NCBI GenBank assembly: GCA_963978545.1
Contig: OZ021722.1
Span: 16,124,801-16,188,800, forward strand
Source: Linyphia triangularis
Taxonomy: Eukaryota > Arthropoda > Arachnida > Araneae > Linyphiidae
Reading direction: 5' to 3'
DNA: 64,000 bases
This document shows, piece by piece, positions 1 to 9,617 of the stretch; the stretch's first letter is position 1, and the number at the start of each line of letters is the position of its first letter. The position numbers were made by a program, and so were the translations under genes. Under the pieces are notes generated by a model that was not told the origin of the DNA, did no database searches, and was given only the letters and a program-made list of their open reading frames with translations.

Positions 1-414
1 AGGGGGTCTAAAATTGTTCCAAAAAGTGCAATTTTCTCAAAAATAAGATTTCGCCATTGGAAACACATGACGGACTATTCAATGAATAATTTTTTAAAAA
101 GTAAAATTTTCAAAATTTGTTCCGGTGTGTGATATTGAAGCTTATATATAGGAGAGTCTCTAATTCCAATTTTATAACACTCACTAAATCAGAAGTGGGT
201 CTAAAGTTTGTCCAAAAAGTGCAATTTTCTCAAAAATAAAATTCCCCCATTGAAAACACACGGCGGACTATTCAATGAATTATTGTTCAAAAAGAAAAAT
301 TTTCAAAATTTTTTTAAGTTTGTGATATTGAAGATTATATATAGGAGAATCTCTAATTCCAATTTTATAACACTCACTAAATACGAAGTGGGTCAAAAGT
401 TGATCCTAAAAGTG

Positions 415-516
415 CAATTTTCTCAAAAGAAAAATTCTCCCCATTGAATTTTTTCCCCCAAAAAGCAATTTTCACGAAAATACAATTTCCTCATTGAAAA
501 CACATGGCGAACTATT
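415..516. repeat. 51-bp internal tandem duplication (type specimen of the 244-bp monomer)
   Basis: Positions 415-465 and 466-516 are two diverged 51-bp copies of the same monomer segment. Both open with CAATTTTC, followed by an A-rich stretch and a CATTGAA word. The join is CCCCCAAAAAG/CAATTTTCAC. This lengthens the monomer from 193 to 244 bp. The marker CATTGAATTTTTTCCCCC recurs near 442, 2423, 4500, 6068, 12540, 14328, 17369, 19638, 21040, 23595, 24223, 26557, 28726, 31574, 32976, 35531, 36159, 38492, 40661, 42449, 43850, 44096, 46430, 48599, 50194, 51981, 52804, 53628, 55223, 57011, 58606, 59429, 60445, 62233 and 63055. That is 35 copies, all in the same orientation. Confidence 0.93.
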
Positions 517-732
517 CAATGAATTATTGTTCAAAAAGAAAAAATTTCAAAATTTTTTCCAGTTTATGATATTGAAGCTTATATATAGGAGAATCTCGAA
601 TTTGAATTTTATAACACTCACTAAATAAGAAGGGGGTCTAAAATTGTTCCAAAAAGTGCAATTTTCTAAAAAATAAAATTTCCCCATTGAAAACACATGG
701 CGGACTGTTCAATGAACTATTGTTCAAAAAGT

Positions 733-749
733 AAAATTTTCAAAATTTT
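733..749. other. AAAATTTT-C-AAAATTTT dyad (representative)
   Basis: This is a 17-bp motif of two self-complementary AAAATTTT halves around a single C. A full or one-base-shortened version (AAAATTTTCAAAATTTG) occurs in nearly every monomer, just upstream of the TCCGGT word. AnTn tracts are known to bend DNA and dyads can extrude as cruciforms. A structural role in this array is inference. Confidence 0.7.
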
Positions 750-973
750 TTCCGGTTTGTGATATTGAAGCTCATATATAGGAGAATCTCGAATTTGAAT
801 TTTATAACACTCACTAAATAAGAAGTGGGTCTAAAGTTGTTCCAAAAAGTGCAATTTTCTCAAAAATAAGATTTCGCCATTGGAAACACATGACGGACTA
901 TTCAATGAATAATTTTTCAAAAAGTAAAATTTTCAAAATTTGTTCCGGTGTGTGATATTGAAGCTTATATATA

Positions 974-984
974 GGAGAATCTCC
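974..984. other. GGAGAATCTCC dyad (representative)
   Basis: GGAGA-A-TCTCC is a perfect inverted repeat with 5-bp arms and a one-base centre, directly after the TATATATA tract. It is present in the b-, a- and c'-type monomers and weakened to GGAGAATCTCG in c, d, g and h. A single-base change at 8850 extends it to 17 bp at 8836-8852. I see no evidence of a protein bound here. Confidence 0.6.
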
Positions 985-1961
985 AATTCCAATTTTATAA
1001 CACTCACTAAATAAGAAGCGGGTCTATAGTTGGTTCAAAATGTGCAATTTTCTCAAAAATAAAATTTCACAATTGAAAACACATGGCGGACTGTTCAATG
1101 AATTATTGTTCAAAAAGTAAAATTTTCAAAATTTGTTCCGGTGTGTGATATTGAAGCTTATATATAGGAGAATCTCCAATTCCAATTTTATAACACTCAC
1201 TAAATAAGAAGTGGGTCTATACTTGGTTCAAAATGTGCAATTTTCTCAAAAATAAAATTTCACAATTGAAAACACATGGCGGACTGTTCAATGAATTATT
1301 GTTCAAAAAGTAAAATTTTCAAAATTTGTTCCGGTGTGTGATATTGAAGCTTATATATAGGAGAATCTCCAATTCCAATTTTATAACACTCACTAAATAA
1401 GAAGTGGGTCTATACTTGGTTCAAAATGTGCAATTTTCTCAAAAATAAAATTTCACAATTGAAAACACATGGCGGACTGTTCAATGAATTATTGTTCAAA
1501 AAGTAAAATTTTCAAAATTTGTTCCGGTGTGTGATATTGAAGCTTATATATAGGAGAATCTCCAATTCCAATTTTATAACACTCACTAAATAAGAAGTGG
1601 GTCTATACTTGGTTCAAAATGTGCAAATTTCTCAAAAATAAAATTTCCCCATTGAAAACACATGGCGGACTGTTCAATGAATTATTGTTAAAAAAGTAAA
1701 ATTTTCAAAATTTTTTCCGGTTTGTGATATCGAAACTCATATATAGGAGAATCTCGAATTTGAATTTTATAACACTCACTAAATAAGAAGTGAGTCTAAA
1801 GTTGTTCCAAAAAGTGCAATTATCTAAAAAATAAAATTTCCCCATTGAAAACACATGGCGGACTGTTCAATGAATTATTGTTCAAAAAGTAAAATTTTCA
1901 AAATTTTTTCCGGTTTGTGATATTGAAGCTCATATAGAGGAGAATCTCGAATTTGAATTTT

Positions 1962-3125
1962 ATAACACTCACTAAATAAGAAGGGGGTCTAAAATTGTTC
2001 CAAAAAGTGCAATTTTCTCAAAAATAAGATTTCGCCATTGGAAACACATGACGGACTATTCAATGAATAATTTTTCAAAAAGTAAAATTTTCAAAATTTG
2101 TTCCGGTGTGTGATATTGAAGCTTATATATAGGAGAGTCTCTAATTCCAATTTTATAACACTCACTAAATCAGAAGTGGATCTAAAGTTTGTCCAAAAAG
2201 TGCAATTTTCTCAAAAATAAAATTCCCCCATTGAAAACACATGGCGGACTATTCAATGAATTATTGTTCAAAAAGTAAAATTTTCAAAATTTTTTCAAGT
2301 TTGTGATATTGAAGATTATATATAGGAGAATCTCTAATTCCAATTTTATAACACTCACTAAATAAGAAGTGGGTCAAAAGTTGATCCTAAAAGTGCAATT
2401 TTCTCAAAAGAAAAATTCTCCCCATTGAATTTTTTCCCCCAAAAAGCAATTTTCACGAAAATACAATTTCCTCATTGAAAACACATGGCGAACTATTCAA
2501 TGAATTATTGTTCAAAAAGAAAAATTTTCAAAATTTTTTCCGGTTTGTGATATTGAAGCTCATATAGAGGAGAATCTCGAATTTGAATTTTATAACACTC
2601 ACTAAATAAGAAGGGGGTCTAAAATTGTTCCAAAAAGTGCAATTTTCTCAAAAATAAGATTTCGCCATTGGAAACACATGACGGACTATTCAATGAATAA
2701 TTTTTCAAAAAGTAAAATTTTCAAAATTTGTTCCGGTGTTTGATATTGAAGCTTATATATAGGAGAATCTCCAATTCCAATTTTATAACACTCACTGAAT
2801 AAGAAGCGGGTCTATAGTTGGTTCAAAATGTGCAATTTTCTCAAAAATAAAATTTCACAATTGAAAACACATGGCGGACTGTTCAATGAATTATTGTTCA
2901 AAAAGTAAAATTTTCAAAATTTGTTCCGGTGTGTGATATTGAAGCTTATATATAGGAGAATCTCCAATTCCAATTTTATAACACTCACTAAATAAGATGT
3001 GGGTCTATAGTTGGTTCAAAATGTGCAAATTTCTCAAAAATAAAATTTCCCCATTGAAAACGCATGGCGGACTGTTCAATGAATTATTGTTCAAAAAGTA
3101 AAATTTTCAAAATTTTTTCCGGTTT
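1962..3125. repeat. Second, shortened HOR unit ending at a spacer
   Basis: The monomer order is e 1962, f 2155, a g/h hybrid 2348-2591 (244 bp), e 2592, b 2785 and a c-like monomer with AAGATGTGGG at 2978. That last monomer is cut at TCCGGTTT by the spacer element. Compared with the paralogous stretch at about 13.9-15.2 kb, the separate h monomer is missing. Confidence 0.75.
2348..2591. repeat. g/h hybrid monomer (unequal-exchange product)
   Basis: The left part is subtype g: GTGGGTCAAAAGTTGATCC, the 51-bp duplication, and TGGCGAACTATTC. The right part has the h ending, TTTTTTCCGGTTTGTG then GAAGCTCATATAGAGG, instead of the g ending TTTTTTCCAGTTTGTG then GAAGCTTATATATAGG. The switch lies at about 2520-2545, in or beside the AAAATTTT dyad. 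The related region near 14.27-14.7 kb keeps separate g and h monomers. Confidence 0.75.
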
Positions 3126-3507
3126 CTGATCATCAATTTGCTCATCAAATATTATTTTAGTACACAATATCGAAGCAATGCTACGTAAAATAAAGCCTCA
3201 AAACAGTTTCTGAGCGCTTTCGTTTCAAAATTTCAACTTCTCATAGAGCTATTCAAAAATAGTTTTTTTTGCCAAAATTTTGAAATTTGTTTGATTTTTA
3301 ATGTGTTTTTGAATAAAAAAAACACAATTTGGAACCATTTGTTAAAAATGAAATTTTCCATTCAAATACACTCAAAACTGAAATATTTCAAGATTTTCGA
3401 AAAATTGAATTTTTTATTTTTAGAATACTTTTTTTTAATTAAAATTTGTTACAAGAATAACTATAAAACATATATCCAACTGCAATTCGCAATTTGAAAG
3501 CATTTCA
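3126..3507. repeat. AT-rich spacer element, 5'-truncated copy 1
   Basis: This is non-satellite DNA that starts abruptly at CTGATCATCAA after satellite TCCGGTTT and ends at GCATTTCA, where satellite resumes with GCAATTTTCTCG. It matches the 3' half of the full-length elements at 7246 and 8908. The left junction falls where satellite TTTGTGAT and element TTTCTGAT are nearly identical. It carries an A8 run where the paralogue at 15224 has A7. No coding potential is apparent; an open frame at 3291-3497 is very rich in N, K, I and F and is not conserved in the longer copies. Confidence 0.85.
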
Positions 3508-6500
3508 GCAATTTTCTCGAAAATACAATTCTACATTGAAATTACATGGCGGACTATTCAATGAATAATTGTTCAAAAAGTAAAAATTTCAAAATTTGTT
3601 CCGTTTGGTGATATTGAAGCTTATATATAGGAGAATCTCCAATTCCAATTTTATAACACTCACTAAATAAGAAGTGGGTCTATAGTTGGTTCAAAATGTG
3701 CAATTTTCTCAAAAATAAGATTTCGCCATTGGAAACACATGACGGACTGTTCAATGAATTATTGTTCAAAAAGTAAAATTTTCAAAATTTTTTCCGGTTT
3801 GTGATATCGAAGCTCATATATAGGAGAATTTCGAATTTGAATTTTATAACACTCACTAAATAAGAAGTGGGTCTAAAGTTGTTCCAAAAAGTGCGATTTT
3901 CTCAAAAATAAGATTTCGCCATTGAAAACACATGACGGACTATTCAATGAATAATTTTTCAAAAAGTAAAATTTTCAAAATTTGTTCCGGTGTGTGATAT
4001 TGAAGCTTATATATAGGAGAATCTCCAATTCCAATTTTATAACACTCACTAAATAAGAAGCGGGTCTATAGTTGGTTCAAAATGTGCAATTTTCTCAAAA
4101 ATAAAATTTCACAATTGAAAACACATGGCGGACTGTTCAATGAATTATTGTTCAAAAAGTAAAATTTTCAAAATTTGTTCCGGTGTGTGATATTGAAGCT
4201 TATATATAGGAGAGTCTCTAATTCCAATTTTATAACACTCACTAAATCAGAAGTGGGTCTAAAGTTTGTCCAAAAAGTGCAATTTTCTCAAAAATAAAAT
4301 TCCCCCATTGAAAACACATGGCGGACTATTCAATGAATTATTGTTCAAAAAGTAAAATTTTCAAAATTTTTTCAAGTTTGTGATATTGAAGATTATATAT
4401 AGGAGAATCTCTAATTCCAATTTTATAACACTCACTAAATAAGAAGTGGGTCAAAAGTTGATCCTAAAAGTACAATTTTCTCAAAAGAAAAATTCTCCCC
4501 ATTGAATTTTTTCCCCCAAAAAGCAATTTTCACGAAAATACAATTTCCTCATTGAAAACACATGGCGAACTATTTAATGAATTATTGTTCAAAAAGAAAA
4601 AATTTCAAAATTTTTTCCAGTTTGTGATATTGAAGCTTATATATAGGAGAATCTCGAATTTGAATTTTATAACACTCACTAAATAAGAAGGGGGTCTAAA
4701 ATTGTTCCAAAAAGTGCAATTTTCTAAAAAATAAAATTTCCCCATTCAAAACACATGGCGGACTGTTCAATGAACTATTGTTCAAAAAGTAAAATTTTCA
4801 AAATTTTTTCCGGTTTGTGATATTGAAGCTCATATAGAGGAGAATCTCCAATTCCAATTTTATAACACTCACTGAATAAGAAGCGGGTCTATAGTTGGTT
4901 CAAAATGTGCAATTTTCTCAAAAATAAAATTTCACAATTGAAAACACATGGCGGACTGTTCAATGAATTATTGTTCAAAAAGTAAAATTTTCAAAATTTG
5001 TTCCTGTGTGTGATATTGAAGCTTATATATAGGAGAATCTCCAATTCCAATTTTATAACACTCACTAAATAAGATGTGGGTCTATAGTTGGTTCAAAATG
5101 TGCAAATTTCTCAAAAATAAAATTTCCCCATTGAAAACGCATGGCGGACTGTTCAATGAATTATTGTTCAAAAAGTAAAATTTTCAAAATTTTTTCCGGT
5201 TTGTGATATCGAAGCTCATATATAGGAGAATCTCGAATTTGAATTTTATAACACTCACTAAATAAGAAGTGGGTCTAAAGTTGTTCCAAAAAGTGCAATT
5301 TTCTCAAAAATAAGATTTCGCCATTGGAAACACATGACGGACTATTCAATGAATAATTTTTCAAAAAGTAAAATTTTCAAAATTTGTTCCGGTGTGTGAT
5401 ATTGAAGCTTATATATAGGAGAATCTATAATTCCAATTTTATAACACTCACTAAACAAAAAGTCCAATTTTCTCAAAAGTAAAATTCCCCCATTGAAAAC
5501 ACATGGCGAAATATTCAATGAATTATTGATCAAAAAGTAAAATTTTCCAAAATTTTTCCCTTTTTTTATATTGAAGCTCATATATAGGAGAATCTCCAAT
5601 TCAAATTTTATAACACTCACTAAATAAGAAGTGTGTCTAAAGTTGGTCCAAAAAGCAATTTTCACGAAAATAAAATTCCCCAATTGAAAACACATGGCGG
5701 ACTTTTCAATGAATTATTGATCAAAAAGTAAAATTTTAAAAAATTTTTCCCGTTTGTGATATTGAAGCTTATATATAGGAGAGTCTCTAATTCCAATTTT
5801 ATAACACTCACTAAATCAGAAGTGGGTCTAAAGTTTGTCCAAAAAGTGCAATTTTCTCAAAAATAAAATTCCCCCATTGAAAACACATGGCGGACTATTC
5901 AATGAATTATTGTTCAAAAAGTAAAATTTTCAAAATTTTTTCAAGTTTGTGATATTGAAGATTATATATAGGAGAATCTCTAATTCCAATTTTATAACAC
6001 TCACTAAATAAGAAGTGGGTCAAAAGTTGATCCTAAAAGTGCAATTTTCTCAAAAGAAAATTCCCCCCATTGAATTTTTTCCCCCAAAAAGCAATTTTCA
6101 CGAAAATACAATTTCCTCATTGAAAACACATGGCGAACTATTCAATGAATTATTGTTCAAAAAGTAAAATTTTCAAAATTTTTTCCGGTTTGTGATATTG
6201 AAGCTCATATAGAGGAGAATCTCGAATTTGAATTTTATAACACTCAATAAATAAGAAGGGGGTCTAAAATTGTTCCAAAAAGTGCAATTTTCTCAAAAAT
6301 AAGATTTCGCCATTGGAAACACATGACGGACTATTCAATGAATAATTTTTCAAAAAGTAAAATTTTCAAAATTTGTTCCGGTGTGTGATATTGAAGCTTA
6401 TATATAGGAGAATCTCCAATTCCAATTTTATAACACTCACTGAATAAGAAGCGGGTCTATAGTTGGTTCAAAATGTGCAATTTTCTCAAAAATAAAATTT

Positions 6501-7245
6501 CACAATTGAAAACACATGGCGGACTGTTCAATGAATTATTGTTCAAAAAGTAAAATTTTCAAAATTTGTTCCGGTGTGTGATATTGAAGCTTATATATAG
6601 GAGAATCTCCAATTCCAATTTTATAACACTCACTAAATAAGATGTGGGTCTATAGTTGGTTCAAAATGTGCAAATTTCTCAAAAATAAAATTTCCCCATT
6701 GAAAACGCATGGCGGACTGTTCAATGAATTATTGTTCAAAAAGTAAATTTTTCAAAATTTTTTCCGGTTTGTGATATCGAAGCTCATATATAGGAGAATC
6801 TCGAATTTGAATTTTATAACACTCACTAAATAAGAAGTGGGTCTAAAGTTGTTCCAAAAAGTGCAATTTTCTCAAAAATAAGATTTCGCCATTGGAAACA
6901 CATGACGGACTATTCAATGAATAATTTTTCAAAAAGTAAAATTTTCAAAATTTGTTCCGGTGTGTGATATTGAAGCTTATATATCGGAGAATCTCCAATT
7001 CCAATTTTATTCCTCACTAAATAAGAAGCGGGTCTATAGTTGGTTCAAAATGTGCAATTTTCTCAAAAATAAAATTTCACAATTGAAAGCACATGGCGGA
7101 CTGTTCAATGAATAATTTTTCAAAAAGTAAAATTTTCAAATTTTTTTCCGGTTTGTGATATTGAAGCTCATATATAGGAGAATCTCATATTCGAATTTTA
7201 TAACACTCACTAAATAAGAAGTGGGTCTAAAGTTGGTCCTAAAAA
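3508..7245. repeat. Satellite monomers between spacers 1 and 2
   Basis: About nineteen satellite monomers, including 244-bp forms marked near 4500 and 6068 and a shortened monomer near 5446. From 3508 to about 4213 it parallels 15.6-16.3 kb. From about 4214 to 5380 it parallels 19.35-20.7 kb, with a single-monomer loss near 4850. Near 7009 the usual TTTTATAACACTCAC reads TTTTATTCCTCAC, a small local deletion or substitution. No genes are seen. Confidence 0.85.
5446..5482. repeat. Monomer with about 24 bp deleted
   Basis: The landmark reads ACTCACTAAACAAAAAGTCCAATTTTC. The usual stretch between ACTAAA and CAAAAAG, about 24 bp holding AAGTGGGTCTAAAG and TTGGTC, is missing. The right end of the deletion is the AAAAAG-CAATTTT position used by other rearrangements in this array. 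The deletion also removes stop codons on the minus strand, which produces the apparent long open frame at 5342-5695. Confidence 0.8.
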
Positions 7246-7944
7246 TTGAACTTTCAAAATTTTCGTTTAAAATTTTTCCAATGTTAACAGTATGGAAAAT
7301 TTCACACTTCTAAATTTTCAAAATTTTACAATCATTTTGCAACTAGGGTAACAGAAATTGTCATCCGAATCGATTTCCACATTCAAGTGGTTATTAAAAT
7401 GAAATTTTACTTCTCAAAATTCGGTTATTGCCAAAAAAATCTTTATATCCCTTTGAATATACATTAAACTTGCCAATCCTTAGGCAATTTTCCAATTCTC
7501 AATTTTCGAATTTTAACCTTAATTTGTAGCCTAGGTTAATAAAAGTCATCTTTCGATTTCTTTCTGATCATCAATTTGCTCATGAAATATTATTTTAGTA
7601 CACAATATCGAAGCAATGCTACGTAAAATAAAGCCTCAAAACAGTTTCTGAGCGCTTTCGTTTCAAAATTTCAACTTCTCATAGAGCTATTCAAAAATAG
7701 TTTTTTTTGCCAAAATTTTGAAATTTTTTTGATTTTTAATGTGTTTTTGAATAAAAAAACACAATTTGGAACCATTTGTTAAAAATGAAATTTTCCATTC
7801 AAATACACTCAAAACTGAAATATTTCAAGATTTTCGAAAAATTGAATTTTTTATTTTTAGAATACTTTTTTTTAATTAAAATTTGTTACAAGAATAACTA
7901 TAAAACATATATCCAACTGCAATTCGCAATTTGAAAGCATTTGA
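7246..7944. repeat. AT-rich spacer element, full-length copy A (about 700 bp)
   Basis: Non-satellite DNA is inserted exactly between satellite CCTAAAAA and GCAATTTTCTCG with no evident loss of monomer sequence. The left 318 bp (about 7246-7563) are absent from the truncated copies and hold words such as GTTAACAGTATGG, GGGTAACAGAAATTG and CCTTAGGCAATTTTCC. From 7564 it matches the truncated copies at high identity. A weak resemblance between inverted ends (CTTTCAAAATT on the left, CTTTCAAATTGCG as the complement of the right) might be a degenerate terminal repeat. I see no open reading frame of note and do not recognise the family. It could be an old non-autonomous transposon or captured spacer DNA. 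Confidence 0.8.
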
Positions 7945-8907
7945 GCAATTTTCTCGAAAATACAATTCTACATTGAAATTACATGGCGGACTATTCAATG
8001 AATAATTGTTCAAAAAGTAAAATTTTCAAAATTTGTTCCGTTTGGTGATATTGAAGCTTATATATAGGAGAATCTCCAATTCCAATTTTATAACACTCAC
8101 TAAATAAGAAGTGGGTCTATAGTTGGTTCAAAATGTGCAATTTTCTCAAAAATAAGATTTCGCCATTGGAAACACATGACGGACTGTTCAATGAATTATT
8201 GTTCAAAAAGTAAAATTTTCAAAATTTTTTCCGGTTTGTGATATTAAAGCTTATATATAGGAGAATCTCCAATTCCAATTTTATAACACTCACTAAATAA
8301 AAAGTGGGTCTATAGTTGGTTCAAAATGTGCAAATTTCTCAAAAATAAAATTTCCCCATTGAAAACACATGGCGGACTGTTCAATGAATTATTGTTCAAA
8401 AAGTAAAATTTTCAAAATTTTTTCCGGTTTGTGATATCGAAGCTCATTTATAGGAGAATTTCGAATTTGAATTTTATAACACTCACTAAATAAGAAGTGG
8501 GTCTAAAGTTGTTCCAAAAAGTGCGATTTTCTCAAAAATAAGATTTCGCCATTGAAAACACATGACGGACTATTCAATGAATAATTTTTCAAAAAGTAAA
8601 ATTTTCAAAATTTGTTCCGGTGTGTGATATTGAAGCTTATATATAGGAGAATCTCCAATTCCAATTTTATAACACTCACTAAATAAGAAGCGGGTCTATA
8701 GTTGGTTCAAAATGTGCAATTTTCTCAAAAATAAAATTTCACAATTGAAAACACATGGCGGACTGTTCAATGAATTATTGTTCAAAAAGTAAAATTTTCA
8801 AAATTTTTTCCGGTTTGTGATATTGAAGCTCATATATAGGAGAATCTCCTATTCGAATTTTATAACACTCACTAAATAAGAAGTGGGTCTAAAGTTGGTC
8901 CTAAAAA
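7945..8907. repeat. Five satellite monomers between the two full-length spacers
   Basis: There are 963 bp, close to five 193-bp monomers, between the spacers. With copy A they form a unit repeated at about 1,661-bp displacement (7246 to 8908; 7564 to 9225). The last monomer carries the extended palindrome ATAGGAGAATCTCCTAT at 8836-8852. No genes are seen. Confidence 0.85.
8836..8852. other. 17-bp perfect palindrome beside spacer copy B
   Basis: ATAGGAGA-A-TCTCCTAT has 8-bp arms and a one-base centre. It is a local variant of the satellite GGAGAATCTCC dyad. The corresponding monomer before spacer copy A, near 7180, reads TCTCATAT and is not a perfect palindrome. Confidence 0.6.
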
Positions 8908-9617
8908 TTGAACTTTCAAAATTTTCGTTTAAAATTTTCCCCATGTTAACAGTATGGAAAATTTCACACTTCTAAATTTTCAAAATTTTACAATCATTTT
9001 GCAACTAGGGTAACAGAAATTGTCATCCGAATCGATTTCCACATTCAAGTGGTTATTAAAATGAAATTTTACTTCTCAAAATTCGGTTATTGCCAAAAAA
9101 TCTTTATATCCCTTTGAATATACATTAAACGTGCCAATCCTTAGGCAATTTTCCAATCCTCAATTTTCGAATTTTAACCTTAATTTGTAGCCTAGGATAA
9201 TAAAAGTTATCTTCCGATTTCTTTCTGATCATCAATTTGCTCATGAAATATTATTTTAGTACACAAAATCGAAGCAATGCAACGTAAAATAAAGCCTCAA
9301 AACAGTTTCTGAGCGCTTCCGTTTCAAAATTTCAACTTCTCATAGAGCTATTCAAAAATAGTTTTTTTTGCCAAAATTTTGAAATTTGTTTGATTTTTAA
9401 TGTGTTTTTGAATAAAAAAACACAATTTGGAACTATTTGTTAAAAATGAAATTTTCCATTCAAATACACTCAAAACAGAAATATTTCAAGATTTTCGAAT
9501 TTTTGAATTTTGAATTGAATTTTTTATTTTTAGAATACTTTTTTTTAATTAAAATTTGGTACAAGAATAACTATAAAACATATATCCAACTGCAATTCGC
9601 AATTTGAAAGCATTTGA
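8908..9617. repeat. AT-rich spacer element, full-length copy B (about 710 bp)
   Basis: This is the same element as at 7246, inserted at the same monomer position (CCTAAAAA / GCAATTTTCTCG). It is longer mainly because of an extra TTTTTGAATTTTGAATTG stretch near 9500. It differs from copy A at scattered sites, such as GCCTAGGATAA for GCCTAGGTTAA and ACAAAATCG for ACAATATCG. It is therefore an older duplicate than the near-identical truncated copies. The shared insertion point shows one insertion followed by duplication. Confidence 0.8.

Larger units (their letters stand above)
1..1961. repeat. 10-monomer higher-order repeat unit (first copy)
   Basis: This is the clearest HOR unit. Cutting monomers at ATAACACTC gives the order e (from just before the window), f 174, g 367 (244 bp), h 611, a 804, b 997, c' 1190, c' 1383, c 1576, d 1769, with the next e at 1962. 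The period is 1,981 bp, exactly nine 193-bp monomers plus one of 244 bp. Diagnostic words are: e GGGGGTCTAAAATTG with AAGATTTCGCC; f AAATCAGAAG; g GTGGGTCAAAAGTTGATCC; h TTTTCTAAAAAATAAAA with GAACTATTG; a GTGGGTCTAAAGTTGTTCC with AAGATTTCGCC; b GCGGGTCTATAG; c CTATACTTGG; d GTGAGTCTAAAG with TTATCTAAAA. Two c' copies in a row indicate local monomer gain. Confidence 0.85.

Noticed and set aside
45..75. CENP-B box in the TTTCGCCATTGGAAACACATGACGG stretch
   Set aside because: TTCG is present, but the required A and the CGGG at the correct spacing are not. The match to the box is only partial and likely chance.
208..447. 79-codon plus-strand frame
   Set aside because: It lies wholly within f and g satellite monomers and is dominated by K, N and F. 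It exists because one monomer has AAAGAAAAATTTTC for AAAGTAAAATTTTC.
3291..3497. 68-codon plus-strand frame in the truncated spacer
   Set aside because: Low-complexity composition. Its length depends on an A8 versus A7 run that differs between otherwise near-identical copies, so the frame is not maintained.
5342..5695. 117-codon minus-strand open frame, the longest in the satellite
   Set aside because: It is the satellite read in reverse. The same peptide recurs in each monomer of this type, and the frame is longer here only because a 24-bp deletion near 5453 removed stops. No start context, domain or codon bias supports a gene.
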